This document shows positions 1 through 13,055 of a stretch of 64,000 bases of DNA, in pieces. The number at the start of each line of letters is the position of its first letter. The first letter of the stretch is position 1. A program made the position numbers and the translations under genes. The DNA lies in assembly GCA_034509495.1 (NCBI GenBank), contig CM067521.1:18721039-18785038 (forward strand). The letters run 5' to 3'. This DNA comes from Acestrorhynchus altus. Lineage: Eukaryota; Chordata; Actinopteri; Characiformes; Acestrorhynchidae. A model generated the notes under the pieces. The model did not search any database and was not told where the DNA came from. It worked only from the letters and a program-made list of their open reading frames with translations.

Positions 1-2
1 GA

Positions 3-3
<1 letters not shown>

Positions 4-76
<73 letters not shown>
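4..76. repeat. (TA)n(CA)n microsatellite
   Basis: Compound dinucleotide tract at the window edge. Confidence 0.95.
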
Positions 77-879
77 CGTATTTTCTGGACTATAATTTTA
101 TTTATTTATTTTTAAGCTCATACCAAACTCTGTCTGGTTCAAAGCCCCTGGCTTCATATATCAGTCTAAAAAGTTATCCTCTTTCAATCCTTCACAGTGA
201 CATTATAGAGTGAAAGAAGAGTATTCATTGTCTGGATGAGGGCCGCTGGGGAAAAAAGCTTGTCTGATCTCCTGGCCCGGAGATGACCCCAGCATCCACA
301 CCTGCTAGCAACATCAGGGGTAGTTCAATAGTCCGTCTCTCTCCCTCCTCCTCCTCCTTCTCCTCCTCCCCTAGAGTGGATCTGTTGCTGTTTAGATGGC
401 AGGTTACAACAGTAATAAAGGAAAAAGATGAAAGACTGCTGCAGTGTTACAACAGCAGTGATAAATTCCTTCCACAGACAATAACAGCGAGGCCGAAAGC
501 TTTAGAAGCGTGTGATGCATGCTCTTATTTGTATTTTCCCTGAAGCAGATGTGACGTCCACTTTCTGGAAGTCAAGTGTCTATGAATGTAAGCTCTGTAT
601 GGGTGTGGAAGTGAAAAGTAGGCCATTTGTGGGCAGTTTGAAGGACCATAGCAACTTCAGCTTCAATGTGCTGAGACACATGAAAAGCAAATAAGGGAAC
701 AGTATTGCTATCTAGTCAATCAGCCATGGACAGGTTTGGTTTTTTGCATTCTAGCTATAAGGCAGTAAACAAAGGACTTGGTAGAACTGTTCCGTAATCT
801 CTAACCTGTATACGTAATGTTCTGTTTCAATCTTGCAGAAACCCTGCATATATACATAGGGATATAATTTTGTAATATT

Positions 880-935
880 ATATTAATTATTATATTATTA
901 TATTATATTATATTATATTATATTATATTATTATT
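880..935. repeat. (ATATT)n microsatellite
   Basis: About ten near-perfect TATTA/ATATT pentamers. Confidence 0.9.
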
Positions 936-1580
936 TTGTAATGTTATAGTAATTGTAATGTTTATTTTTCATTTTTATTGGGGTCTTACAGTGTTGCTCT
1001 TCTCTCTGCATGTCTATGTTTAGCAATATCATTAACAAACTGTACATAATTCTGCTTAAAACACACTAATACCTGCCATTTTAAAATTACATCACAGAAT
1101 AACAACTCAGGCAAGACTGAGCTCTCGAGACAGTGGGTTTCTGCCACTTGTAGGTGAGAAACATCTCAGCTCCAAATTGTAATGAATGCAGCATTCAGTT
1201 CTAAGCTCTAGTGCAGAACTACAGAAGCAAGAATAAAGGCGGTGCTTTTCTCAGTAACATCATGAGTGTACTTTATTCAGTACTAAGAAAGGATTTCATT
1301 TGTTGTGCCCCTGGGTAATATCTGCTATCCTGGGTAATAGATCTATCTAGGCTTCTTTTTCTTTAGAGCAAAGATAGAGATAGACATGAATGAGGGTGAG
1401 CAACAATGCAAAGATGGGTGGATATCTGAAAATTGTTCTGTAACCACTGTTGGATGTGTATCTGTGTATACACACACCAATCAGACTGTGACTCTGTCCC
1501 CCTAAATGGTCTCATGGGATCAGCTGCTCACTCTTTCCAACTACATCAGTGTTCCACTGAAGAGGAAAGGAAACCTGGGC

Positions 1581-1582
<2 letters not shown>

Positions 1583-1659
<77 letters not shown>
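1583..1659. repeat. (CA)n microsatellite
   Basis: Almost pure CA with one TCACAC interruption. His-Thr ORFs here are by-products. Confidence 0.95.
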
Positions 1660-1662
<3 letters not shown>

Positions 1663-2639
1663 TAGCCTTGTCTGACTGCTATAGAGTGCTATAGAGTGAC
1701 TAACCTGCTGGCGATGCAAGACTGGTCATTACATCACACACCATGATGCCCTATCCTATAATCTCATCTCATATGAAAACATCACATACCCTCCAATCCG
1801 AAAAAATAAAAATAAATACACAAATTCCCCAAATATCCACATATATGCACATTTGGGGAATTCATGTATTTATTTATTTTTTTTATTTTTTTTTTTTTAG
1901 ATCTAACAAATATTGGTCTTTGTTATGTGTCAGAATACCAAAACAAATGGTCAACTTCATATATGTCACATATTTGTTGCCATTCAACCACATATAAAGA
2001 CATATCATCACCAGTTCTATCTGCTTTTTAAGCAGTTTTGAGATATTGAGCCTTTAAAGTCTTTAAAGGTACACTGCCATATATGCAGTTTTCTACATAC
2101 ATACATACAGTCTAAAATGTATACAACAAAGAAAAAAACTCTTCTCACTATTTGAATCCTGTCACATGTCCCACAGGTTTTTATTGCATGATCACCCCTG
2201 TGCCATGTCATATGCAGGAGCCTGAAGTTACTACCACCTTAAACACACAAAGTGATCATTTTTTTTGTTTGTGGAGCTTAATGGAAGAATTAATAGATGA
2301 ATGAATTCATCCATCAACCAGTAAAAAAAAACATCTTGAGAAAAATACGTGTTCAATGTGTACAATGTTCATAGTACTGTGGGATTTTTTGGTGTAATGG
2401 TGTGGAGTCACTAAAGCCTCATGCAAAACAAGGGATAGAGCAGTAAAACACACTGGTATTTCCCTTTAATGGTTAACTCAGCTGGTGCATTGTGTGAATT
2501 TTTCTCCAAAACTACCAAAACGGTACATTTACAAAATGTGTTTTATGTTATTATAAAGAGACTTTATTTTCATGAACTTCATGAATGATTATTTCACGTG
2601 GTCCATTCAATTCATAAGGAAATGTTCACACAATGTAAA

Positions 2640-2960
2640 AGGCAGCTGGCACTGGCTTTTGCAGACACTGAACACTTTATGAGAAACACACAGTTGTTTG
2701 TGTTCAGTCAGGGACAGTAGCCACCCTTAAGCTCTTCCTCAATGATCAGTTTCTGACCACAGAGCCGCCCTTGGCTGGGTATTTCAGGGCGGTGGACACT
2801 GACATGGAAAAACTCAGTAAGTCTGTAATGACTAACACACTTGTACTAGTGCCTGACACACTACCATGGCACTACCATGTCCGTGTTACTGTGCTATGAT
2901 GAGAATGAACCACCACCCATGTAATATCTGGTCAACAGTGGCCCAGTGGTCTGAAACTGC
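2640..2960 (-). repeat. dispersed CACAGAGCAGGTATTAT-type repeat, inverted copy
   Basis: Its reverse complement aligns with the 14.0-kb copy: ACCAGATATTACATGGGTGG then TTCATTCTCATC and ACATGGTAGTG. The family is frequent in otophysan fish genomes (from memory). Class unknown; degenerate. Confidence 0.6.
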
Positions 2961-3299
2961 CCAAGAGTGATTATGCAGGAGAACAGATGTGCTACAGTCT
3001 GTAATTGTACACGTACACACCTTAGGTGGGTGACCTTCACAAAGGACAAAATACAAAGTGTTTCAAGAGAAACAATAAAAGGACACAGTTTATGACAAGT
3101 TGATAAAATAACATTGTAATTATTCCTTATCAATTACAGGAGACAGATATCTGCACTCCAGTGCCCAGAGCGACACCCATTTAATAATAGACTTTTATCG
3201 GTGTGGATATTCTTGCTTAATTGCACAGAACACATCGCTAGCTTAATTTTACTGACAGTATGTATTTTGTTTACACATACTGTTCAGACATTTCTTACC

Positions 3300-3491
3300 C
3301 TCTTAAATATAAAGGTGCTTCAAAATGTTCTTTGAATGAAGAACCATGTGAAGAACATTAAAACTTTACATCAAGTGAAAATCCTTCACACTCACACATC
3401 TCTATTACAAACATGGTTCTTTATGGATGTAAAAGTGGTTCTTTCATGGCATCATTAAATGAACCATTTGAAGCACCTTTATATTTAAGAG
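3300..3491. mobile_element. MITE with 25-bp terminal inverted repeats
   Basis: Perfect 25-bp inverted repeats at 3300-3324 and 3467-3491 (core TAAATATAAAGGTGCTTC). They flank an AGAACC/GGTTCT-rich interior that is itself partly palindromic. Non-autonomous DNA transposon; related elements near 41.5, 49.0 and 50.3 kb share the GGTTCT motifs. Confidence 0.8.
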
Positions 3492-3503
3492 TGTATCGTG
3501 AAG

Positions 3504-3830
3504 TAGGGCTGGGTGACATGGAAAAAAAAATCATATCCCAAAATCTTTGATTTGAATGGCGATATATTAAACGATATATGATATGAACAATTTAGGACAC
3601 CCTATGACATCCTATAGTTACACTTTATGTGTATACAGAAGAAATGAAGACCAATTTTTAACAAGTTGTCTTCATGCCAGGGCTCTGTCTTATGTCTGTC
3701 ATATGAGGGGTGGAGGAGAGCTGAGAGCAGGGGCTGGAGCAGAACAAGGAAGCAATACGTTTATATCTGTTTATATGCTGATGTAGATATAAATATTGAT
3801 ATACTGCCTAGCTCTACTGTGAAGCAACTT
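3504..3830 (+). repeat. GGGCTGGGTGA-type dispersed repeat, copy 1
   Basis: Starts TAGGGCTGGGTGACATGG with a GATATATTAAACGATAT centre, then a GGAGGAGAGCTGAGAGCAGG patch. The same order of blocks recurs at 11.65 kb. Confidence 0.65.
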
Positions 3831-4189
3831 CACCATTTGAAAGAAAAGTAGTCACAGGTGGTCACATTATGTGTGATTCATTAAACATGTTTCAAACATC
3901 TCATTATGAGGGATCTGAAGTTAAAAATCGCTTAAAAACTTTTAGTTCATCAATTCCTCAACTGTCCATCAACCTTGTTACCTCAACATTTCACTTCTTG
4001 TATAGCAAGACGACTTTAAAAGAACTTTACCCAAGTTATCAATTGCAAATATAAATTTTTCAATCATTTCACAAGAACGTCCTTAAGGCCCTTGTGCTTT
4101 TAGTATGGATGCTAATTAAACATATTTTGGGTATTTGCTCAACTTAGCTTAATTTTAGCTACTATTACTTACATAAACTCCTGTCAGAA

Positions 4190-4850
4190 ACGGAACCTGT
4201 GATACGTTCTCAACCTTTTCCACCCAATGGCCCACTTGTTTATAACTAGAAAGCATAACAGCCCTCAAGAAAATAAAACTCTTTATTAACTCTTTTTTAA
4301 CTCTTTATATATATATATATATATACTCTTTCTATGTATTTCTCTGACAGTGAAAACATAAGAACTAAAGGGCTGATCAATAGCTTGAAAAGTTGCATGT
4401 CTGCATAAAAACATCCGTCCCACACATGGCTTAAAATCTTACAAAATGTGCACTTCTTTAGTTCCGTCCAAAATCTGCCTCTGTATGTCAGCCGCCATGT
4501 CCACAATCCGTCTACTTCTGCTATCAATCAAAAACAGATGATTTTTTTTACTTTTTCTGAGAACGAGTGTCACCATTCTTTATTTGTTTAAGAAACCTCT
4601 ACATCTCTGGTTCACTAACTGTCTGCATCAGGTGCCTGCAGCTGTGCTGTCATCACAACTCATAAAGAAACTTCTGCAATATTTATTATTTCTTCATTTC
4701 TTTTCATGCATACATAATGGTTGTAGTTTAAGCATGGTTGATCTTTCAATTGTTCATTTTGCTAAATCATTTAAAGTACTTTTATGATTTTAAATACCAT
4801 CACCTGCCCACTACGGACTACTGCCTCTCCGCCAACTGCCTAAATGCTGC
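4190..4850 (+). repeat. dispersed repeat, copy 1 of a direct pair
   Basis: Collinear with 9890-10310. Shared blocks are AACTAGAAAGCATAACAGCC, CATGTCTGCATAAAAACATC CGTCCCACA, and CACTACGGACTACTGCCTC. Not assigned to a known family. Confidence 0.6.
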
Positions 4851-6597
4851 AATATTCAACACTTTTAGCACCATTTTTGGTTGCGACCCAACCTAATATA
4901 CAACATACTGGTTCAAACCTTCAAATATTCAAGGTTTATTTCAACTTTAATACTGATGTGATCAGAGTTAAAGTTATTTTACAGCAACTTTTGTCTATTT
5001 TTACAGATTCACATACAATATCAGAACCATATAAGCATGAGTATTTGAAATTATTTAACAACTTGACACAGTTTGAGGAGAAAGTGTCATGATTCAGGCA
5101 GGAAGGAATCTGCACTGGGCTGGTATTCCTGCACGTTTTTATTTTTAACAACCAGAGGCAGCACTTTTTTAATCACTTGCTTAATCAATCTTCAAACAAC
5201 TGATCACACGTGCTTCCATGTGGTTGAAATAAAAACCTGCACTGACCCAGTGCAGATACAGTTTGACGCACTTTACTAATTACCAGGGAATCCTATGAGC
5301 CTCAGTTAGGCTCCCTGTTAATTTAACAAGCTTTCAAGCTCCAGCACAAAACCTAAGATGCAAACTTCAGAAACACACTTCTGGACTGACTTACTGCATT
5401 TTCCCACCTGCGTATTTAAGTTAATAAGTGAATACGCTGACAGATTTTAACATGACAACATGGAGGTGCAATAAACACGTGGCTTGTAAAGATCAGGATA
5501 AAAGCAATCAAATGGAACTGCTTTGACTTGAAGTAACTTATCAGAGCACGGTTAAACTACATATTCAGACACTTCTGACACGATCATAGTCCAACAGTCA
5601 TGTCATACATATTTCAAAACCCAGCTATTTGCTCTGGCACAGCCTGTTTTCTAACGAGTCATTCCAGCATGACGACTTCAGCGGCTATCAGTTCTAATCA
5701 GTTCTTGGACAGTGTAAGCATTCTGAGACAGAACACATGCAGAGCAAGGCAGACGGAAGACAGATAACAAGGCGAAGTAGGCAAAAACCCACCTGTCTTG
5801 TTTATGACAGGCATTTTCATCACAGCTGAGCAACAGCAAGCTCCACAGACTCTGTGGTGGACAACAGGTGCTGCAGAGTGACCAGTAGAAGAGAGAATAC
5901 AGCTTACATGGGTGATCTGAGACAGCTGTAGCTCCAAAATTAGAGAAATGCCAGCATCATGAATGGCCTTAACGCAGTCTTTAAAACTATAGACTGATTA
6001 AGACTGCAAAGCAGAGGTGTAAAGATGTATTAGTGGACTAACAATTGCACTGATTGTGTAATGTTATTAGGTTTTAATCAATTTTGAGGGTTTTTTTTTT
6101 TTGTCCAACGTAAAAGACAATAGTAAAATCTGAGATTGCATGACTAACAAAACCATTTTCCAGTTGATCATGATCAAACTGAACTGAGGCAGGGAAACTG
6201 GGCAGTGAATGACTGATGTTTTTCAGTCAGCGTCCAGAGCACTGACAGCCAACAGAAGGCCTAACACGGAAAAACAGTGTTAACACAAATGTATTATTGA
6301 TCAGGCTGAGCCGGATGTGCAGTAACATTTTAGAGCTCTTTTTACAGGCACTGGTAAACCGAGTGAGTGATTCGCTGGTCCCTGGCAATCTAAGAGCAAC
6401 AACAAGCAGAACTGCATGTTCAATGAGCTACAGCTAACAGCAGTAACCCAATCTGCATTAGTAATCCAAAGCTTCAGAAGGACGCTTCATTGCTGGTGAC
6501 ATATGTTGGCTTCCCATTTGCCTCCACCAGCTTCCATAGCAGACTGTCTGATACGAGTAACATATCTCACGTGTTGATAAAATATCCACACAGTCAT

Positions 6598-6775
6598 TTA
6601 GTTTTACATTCACATTTACCACATTTGGTTAAAGCTCTTACCCAGAGCAACATCCAGAGTCTTGCCCAAGGACTCTAATTGGTATGATGTGATGTGGAGT
6701 CCTTGCCAGGCCAGAAAATTGAACCTGTGACTGCCATAAGGCAGAAGATATTGTTATCCACTACACTACACCCAC
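6598..6775 (-). mobile_element. tRNA-derived SINE of the fish CATTTGG...CTCTTACCCAGAGCAAC type
   Basis: The left end (TTACATTCACATTTACCACA then TTTGGTTAAAGCTCTTACCC) matches the LINE-like 3' tail of a SINE class common in fishes. The right end (GAACCTGTGACTGCC... CACTACACTACACC) resembles the inverted tRNA-like head. Orientation is therefore minus. Family assignment is from memory. Confidence 0.6.
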
Positions 6776-8564
6776 AGCAACAATAAACCAAGAGTTGTTA
6801 TACAGTTATCAACAGGGCTGTTTCTTGCATTAGAATTATCATTATTGCAATAGTGTAGCTTGCAGATTTCGTATCACAGAAGGCTGCACTATGAAAATGA
6901 GTGAGCCTTATTTAGATCATACAATAAGTGTTTACACAACTTCAGCATGTCTGTACACAGAAATAAATATGAGCCATAAAATCAGTAATAGCTGAACTGA
7001 AATACAAAATAGAAGTATAATAATAATCATTATGTTCACAGAAATCCTTGCACTAAAGTACTTGTTTTTCTGTGCCCAAGACTTGGTAGGCAATAGCTTA
7101 TATACAGCAGTTTAAATGTAAATCTAGCCCAACAAGCATTGCCACAATCTCAGGACAGAACTTAATTTTTTTGGTCAAACTCCATTTTTCTGCTGAATAT
7201 TACTAAAGTCCTTATTATAATATTATACATGACCAAGCATGGCTCCTGACCAATAACACTTCCAGTGTTTAAGGTCCAAATAATTCAGAACTACATTTAT
7301 GTACAACAACAACGCAGTGGAAATCATTGCAATATAATCTCAATATGATATTTTATTCACATCATCCATCCCAAATAGCGTGCCTATCTGTGAGAATGTT
7401 CAGTTCCTACACTATTTCTAAGCTTCAAAACTAGTCCAGATTGAAACTAAAAGCTTTTCCACCCCCCAATAACCTCAAGACCAGACTTCATCTGGTCTCC
7501 AGAAACGTATTCCACATCCCTAAATACAGCCCCACTTTCAGTCCACATATATCAACCACCAGTCCACAACTCAGCTGCATATGTTTGTTCAGGGGCAGCT
7601 TTACGTACACTTTCCTATGGGAACCCTCCCTACCTCATTGGTCTGCACCAAACTTGCACTTTCACATCCCTCTAAACAATGTAATGAAAGCAGGTTCTGC
7701 TTTGCTATTGGCCACACATTTTTACTAAGTGATACATACAATTACTAAGAAGTTCACAGTGTTACGCAGCCCCAACACTGCTGATCATTATTAATGATTT
7801 GGTTCAGGAGAACAGGGAGTTTTTGCCTATACTTTTTGTGCATGTTCCTGTTTCCAGTCCACATTCTACAGTAACTGTTTCTCTTCTTGAAAATAGGAAA
7901 CTCTGGAATGTACCACCATGTTTGTTGGGGCTTTCATATTCATGGTTTCCCTTTTCGAACCTGCATTAAGGTCACCTAAGGTCAACAAAATACAACATAG
8001 AAATGAATCCTATTTTGGCTGTAAATCAAAATAAGATAATGGGAAAGTAAATATTCCCAGTGAGTATTCCAAAAATAATAACACCTGAATAATGAGACCT
8101 CTGAATATCTGGAAGTGACAAACCATGAAACCCTCTTGTGTCCTCATTCAAAAGCTAAAACAGGCAAATTAAATTGATTTAAGGCCTGTGCAGGCTTAAA
8201 AGAATTCAGTCCATTCAAAATAATCGGTTACAGTGATAACAGTTTCATAAATGGGCTTGTTAAACAACATTTGAGCATTTCATCCTGCCAAAAGACATAT
8301 TCTTACTACTTAAATATCAATTTTCATGGAATACGAAGGCCTACACTCATCCTGAAATGTAAAGTAATTTATGAGACCAGAAAACAGTACATAGTCATCT
8401 GAAGAAATGGAACAAGGTTTCCGTTAACCCCAGGCTGTTGTCCATGCCAACGGTGAGCACCATGTAATAACTTGGTAAAAACTGGGTAAACATTTTCAAA
8501 TAATAGTTGGATTACATAACACTACAAATATCATTTCATTTTATTGTCTCCATGGCCAATAGGA

Positions 8565-8880
8565 TATGACATCAAGTAGTCTAATGTGTAAGCACTGTGA
8601 TCTGAGGATCGCAGGTTCGAAACCTGTGATGCTGCCATCAGCAGCCGGAGTCTACTCTCTGGATGAGTAGATGGCACTTTTGTCCAAGAAGGTTGGCTGC
8701 CCAACAATGAATCAATGGCAGCAGTTCCAAAAAGAACTGTTGCTGTCTTCACATAAATCAGAGGAGAGGAGCTTGTCTTCACCATCCTCAAGTCAAAGCA
8801 TCGTGGTAGGGGAAGATTCCTAATGAGGATGGGTAATTGGCTCTTCCAAATTGGGAAAGTAGTATCAGATGGAAGGATTT
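8565..8880 (+). mobile_element. tRNA-derived SINE, copy 1
   Basis: The tRNA-like head has an A-box-like region (GTGTAAGCACTG) and a B box GGTTCGAAACC, followed by a GATGCTGCCATCAGCAGCCGG body. The tail (AATGAGGATGGGTAATTGGC) is shared with the copy at 20.43 kb. Not a functional tRNA: no cloverleaf is preserved. Confidence 0.75.
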
Positions 8881-9429
8881 AAATTGGCCAGTGGCTATTG
8901 ACTTTTGGGAGACTGTCTTTAAGGATTTGTATATCTGTAGAAACTGTATGTGTTCTCCTGAATCTGTGGTCCATGGTGTTGGTATTTTGTTTAATGTGTG
9001 ATTTGACATGTCATATGAGTATTTGAGGCCACATGTGTATACACTGATTCTGAAAGGTGTTCGAGATGTTATCATTTTTGGCCAAGTGTGGGTGAGAATT
9101 AGTACAAAGTGGAAGGCAACAAATGCATTTTATTCCTTTAAGAAATACCTGAGGGAAGAGGAAACAGCAGAGAGAACAGCTGATAAGAATCCGATAAGAA
9201 ACGAATGATCTGACATTAAAAGCACAACAATCATGTTTTATTACATCTTTCATAGGATTCACTCTACCATATCAGTATTAGCAGCAATGACTGAACAATC
9301 CTCATCAGCCAATCTAATCTGTGATCAGAAATCATCTTTCAATCCCATTTGTGCTCTTCTATCTGCTGATACTTACATGGTAGTGATGGTATCAAACGAT
9401 CCCTATGAGAGAAATGCAGGAAACACAGC

Positions 9430-9680
9430 CATCGGCAGAAATGGCCCGCGGGGAGCCTGGGCTACCGTGAACTCATGAAAAGGCCAGAGAAAACCTCGCT
9501 AATCCCACCAAGGAAGACTGCAGCGGGGATCAGGCCTCGCTTAGAGGCCGAGCAGCTCCCTAGTCTCGCCCAGTCAAATGCTTATTCTGCACACATTCAG
9601 TGGGGATTAGCAGTGGGATTAGGACTCGGCACGCTCCAGCGCCCCTCTTCCCTTCACTCAGCCTGAACGGCCAAAAAAAA
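9430..9680. promoter_or_regulatory. GC-richer unique block with three TAATCC homeodomain motifs
   Basis: Non-repetitive block in an AT-rich region. It has TAATCC at 9500-9505 and GGATTA (its complement) at 9604-9609 and 9616-9621. TAATCC is the K50 homeodomain core (Otx, Pitx, Gsc class). Possible enhancer in the intron of the neighbouring gene; function is inferred only. Confidence 0.3.
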
Positions 9681-9744
9681 ATCAGACCTGCCAGCTCAGG
9701 AAAGCTGGCCAAACCATCATACATTGAGAAAAAATGGCTAAGAC

Positions 9745-9862
9745 AGTGGTTACCAAACACTGGACTGCATATTTTTGGTGTTTTCCCAGCTCTAACACAC
9801 CTGATCCATCTAATCAGCTAACTAAATAGGCCCTTCTTGAGAGAAAGTGCACTCAGTGTTTG
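9745..9862. repeat. fragment of the 48.47-kb MITE family
   Basis: Begins CAGTGGTTACCAAACACTGG and carries CTCTAACACACCTGATCCAT and AATCAGCTAACTAA, the interior signature of the same family. Confidence 0.55.
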
Positions 9863-9889
9863 GGGTCTATGCACCTTTAACATGCTCAA

Positions 9890-10310
9890 CATCAGGGATT
9901 CTTGCCCTTTTTCACCCTCATGGCTAACCTGTTTAGAACTAGAAAGCATAGCAGCCCACAGGAAAACAAAATTGGTTATGAAATGTTTTTGCATTTCACA
10001 AATACCGATACTGAAATCAAGAGAATCAGGGTCTGAGCAACTGCTAAAAAATAGCATGTCTTTCTGAAAACATCTGTCCCACATGTAGGTCACAAAAACG
10101 AGCAGTAAAGATGTGTTGGTAACATCATATTATACGTCTATGTCAAACCCCATGTTGACAATCCACCTTCTTAGGCTATGACATCATATCCAATGTAGTT
10201 TGAGATTTTATTGAGGTAAAGGGTCTCCATTATTTTCTCATTTCAAAAACTTCTATTCGTATTCTATTGGCATTACTGACTCACTGTGGACTACTACCTC
10301 CCCTCATACA
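9890..10310 (+). repeat. dispersed repeat, copy 2 of a direct pair
   Basis: Shared blocks with 4190-4850 in the same order: AACTAGAAAGCATAGCAGCC, GCATGTCTTTCTGAAAACATCTGTCCCACA (split here), and CACTGTGGACTACTACCTC. Confidence 0.6.
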
Positions 10311-11645
10311 CTTAATAATGAGCCACTGGCAAGGCTTACTGAGTAATGAACAGGGAAGAAAGCAGCCAGTCAGTAGCTTCTCTGCTTGCTATGTTGCCAT
10401 GTTGCCTCCCATCACTATGTAATAGAACATACAATTTCTAAATGACACCCCGTCATAAAAGCCCTTAAAGTACCCATGTAGATTTTTAGCCATCAGTTTG
10501 GCTTGGTGCAAAATGCCCAGTCATCACATACTTGCCTCTAATCTAATCAAGTTATTATTTAATCCTCAAGAGATCCTGCTAGGATGCTGTTGAACTACTT
10601 CAGTATTTCAGTCACAGAATCTAACGTGCTGGACAGAGCTGGACTCCATAACTAGGGTTGAGAAGCCCCACTCTACAGTACGCTGTACAGACTAACTGCA
10701 ATGTTCCACCACAGGCCGGGCAGCTGCACCTGCTGATAAGGAAACAGGTGAACAACCGGCCCCCATAAGTGTCCCAGATCCCTCATCTGTCCTCAAAGCT
10801 TATAGGATCATATCAACAGACACAAATCTGCCTTTAGATCTGAAGCAGGGCACTGAGACATCTGCTGTCATATCTAAATATACGGGAGGGTCATTTGATT
10901 TCATGTATCTGTGGTCACAGCTGCTATGCAAAACCATCGCAGATGTATCCTAATCATAGAGAACACACTGAAAAGCCTTAAAGCATTGCAGCAATCTGAA
11001 ATGAAAACACATAGGGTCCAGAAACCATAGCCATGCCAGTGTCAAAACCTACAATTAGCAGAGCTTTTAAAGATTATGTGGAACATCAGAAGTCTTTCTT
11101 TCCTAAGTCAGTGAGCTCTCATCAGTAAGGCAGTTCACACAGACAGCATTCCACATGGGGATGCTATGTTTGCCTCATAAAGGCCAAGACTGAAAGCCCA
11201 AACATGTGACCTGTAAATAACAGCACAGTGCATGTGTAAGAACAGCAGAGCCTGGCTCTGAAGACCCCATTCTCTCGTAGGAAAGGTCAACCTTACATAA
11301 TGCAATATAAGAGAGGTTTGGTACACACCACCATTCCACTACATTGGAGGTCATTGAGGACAGGGCCTGAAATTCAATAATAAAGCTCAGAAGGAGACCG
11401 AGATTGAAAGATCAGACATCTGAACTGTAAATAACAAATGCATATGTAGGAACAGCAAGGAGCCCTAATTCTTTCAGGGGAAAGGCCCAGCTAATTTAAT
11501 TGATCACTGAGATGATGTGTCCATTCTGTGTCCATCAATATAAAATAAACCAGAGGTGGGTAGATTAACCTAAGACAACTGAAACCGAGGTTAATGACTT
11601 CAGAAGAAGTACAAGTAGCTGCCAACCCAATGTCCGAGCAAACAA

Positions 11646-11995
11646 GGGCTGGGTGATGTGGGCCACAAAATCAACTCAATATATATTAGCTGAATGGCAA
11701 TATATATCCAACACGATTTCAAAGATATAATGTAAAAATGAAAAATGAAACTTGTATACATTAAGGCTTATGCCCCCTCCATGGTATGTACATGAGAGGG
11801 TGAATGGAGGCAGAGGGGAGCAGAGCAGAGGAGGAGCTGAGAGCACGGGGTGGAGCAGAGTGAGGGAGCAGAGAAAAGATTTTCCTCAAGATTGAAACAC
11901 AAAGTTATTTAAAAACTTTAAAACCCAAACTTAAACATTATCGTCTGAGCCCATTTCCCACTGTTTATATCCTGAGATAGATATATTTCTTGGCC
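11646..11995 (+). repeat. GGGCTGGGTGA-type dispersed repeat, copy 2
   Basis: AAGGGCTGGGTGATGTGG, GAATGGCAATATATATCC and GGAGGAGCTGAGAGCACGGG appear in the same order as in the 3.5-kb copy. Confidence 0.65.
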
Positions 11996-12352
11996 CTAGA
12001 AATGGATCATCTAGAACTGCAGTGGGTCATCTTACCGCATCAAGCATCATCTACGATCATCAGAGGATTGTTGAACACAATTTCACTAGTTTTGCTCTAA
12101 AACTACATTGTAAAGCTGAGCATAACTGAACGAATGGAGCTAAAAATACAAATGTCTCTTAAAGGTATTGTCTTCAAAAACATGCTTCAATAAAAATAAA
12201 TATTTAGGAAAAGTCACTAGGAAGTTTAAAACAACAAAAACAACACTATCTAGGTTGTCACTGGTGGCAAAAATCAGCAAACATCAATGTTATTAAGGCA
12301 AGAAAGACAGACATTCAAAAATCACCAATCACCCTAAATTCAGATAATACAC

Positions 12353-12393
12353 ATATATATATATATATATATACACACATATGTGCAGACACA

Positions 12394-12445
<52 letters not shown>
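12353..12445. repeat. compound (TA)n(CA)n(GT)n microsatellite
   Basis: TA run, short CA runs, then a long GT run. The CA and GT parts can pair as a hairpin. Confidence 0.95.
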
Positions 12446-12449
<4 letters not shown>

Positions 12450-12645
12450 ATTACACTTATTCCTCAGACATAAACATGACTGACATGGTTACACACTGCT
12501 AGAACAGCTGCATATGGTCCAGTTTGTTCGAATATCAGGCGGTGGTTTGAGTGTAATGAGAGACAGTAAAGCTACTGTGGAGTTGAAATAATAGCTGTAA
12601 TGCAGTCACAGAACTTTATGAAATAAAATAAAGTGTGCTTCTTAC

Positions 12646-12830
12646 CCGGGCACTTCATTACTTCCAGCATCAGTTTGCATGGAACCAGAACTGTTGTCCT
12701 TCCAGCTCAAACAGAAAAAAAGTTCAAACAGGATTTTCCATAAAAGAGGAAGCAGAGGAGTGAACTCAGAGCAGAGCTGCAGAAGTCAGAGTGCAGTCAC
12801 TGTCAGACCCTGCTCAGCTCACTGCACGCA
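12646..12830 (-). other. probable first exon of a minus-strand gene (possibly arhgef3)
   Basis: Reading the minus strand from the CpG-rich block, a transcript-like segment ends at a strong donor, CCCGG|GTAAG (GT at 12645-12644). Within it an ATG at 12680 opens MQTDAGSNEVP and stays open to the donor (35 nt). An earlier ATG gives only a five-codon ORF. No later exon is visible down to position 1. In mammals ARHGEF3 lies 3' of IL17RD on the same strand, so this may be an arhgef3 first exon with a long first intron. That is a synteny inference; the peptide is too short to recognise. Confidence 0.45.
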
Positions 12831-12925
12831 GCCGGCTTGGGGGCGGTGCAACGTCTGAGGACGCGCCTGGGGGGCGGGGACATAGCCCAGACTACGCCCC
12901 GGGGGTTAATAAACCCCGCCCTGTG
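12780..12925 (-). promoter_or_regulatory. CpG-rich promoter-like block
   Basis: The most obvious GC/CpG-rich island in the left part of the window. It has several GC boxes (GGGGGCGGTG, GGGGGGCGGGG, CCCCGCCC) and clustered CpGs, set in AT-rich surroundings. It lies directly upstream of the donor-bearing minus-strand segment and about 1.7 kb beyond the candidate il17rd poly(A) signal. Confidence 0.55.
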
Positions 12926-13055
12926 TTTGGGTAAAGCAGTTATGGCTTCACAACCTTTGCCACCTCATGACCCAGCTGAAAAAAGGCCTCCCACAAAACA
13001 CAATGTCACAAAATGATATCACTGTAATGTTATTTGTGCATTTATATTAATGCTG

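Larger units (their letters stand above)
4851..12640. other. left intergenic/intronic stretch, no coding exon supported
   Basis: Apart from the repeats and the 9430-9680 block listed, this is AT-rich unique sequence. It may be the first intron of the gene whose promoter lies at 12.8 kb. I found no splice-flanked ORF with a recognisable domain on either strand. Confidence 0.5.

Noticed and set aside
8575..8640. Possible tRNA gene
   Set aside because: Has A- and B-box-like motifs but no acceptor or anticodon stem pairing; the shared body with 20.43 kb shows it is a SINE head.
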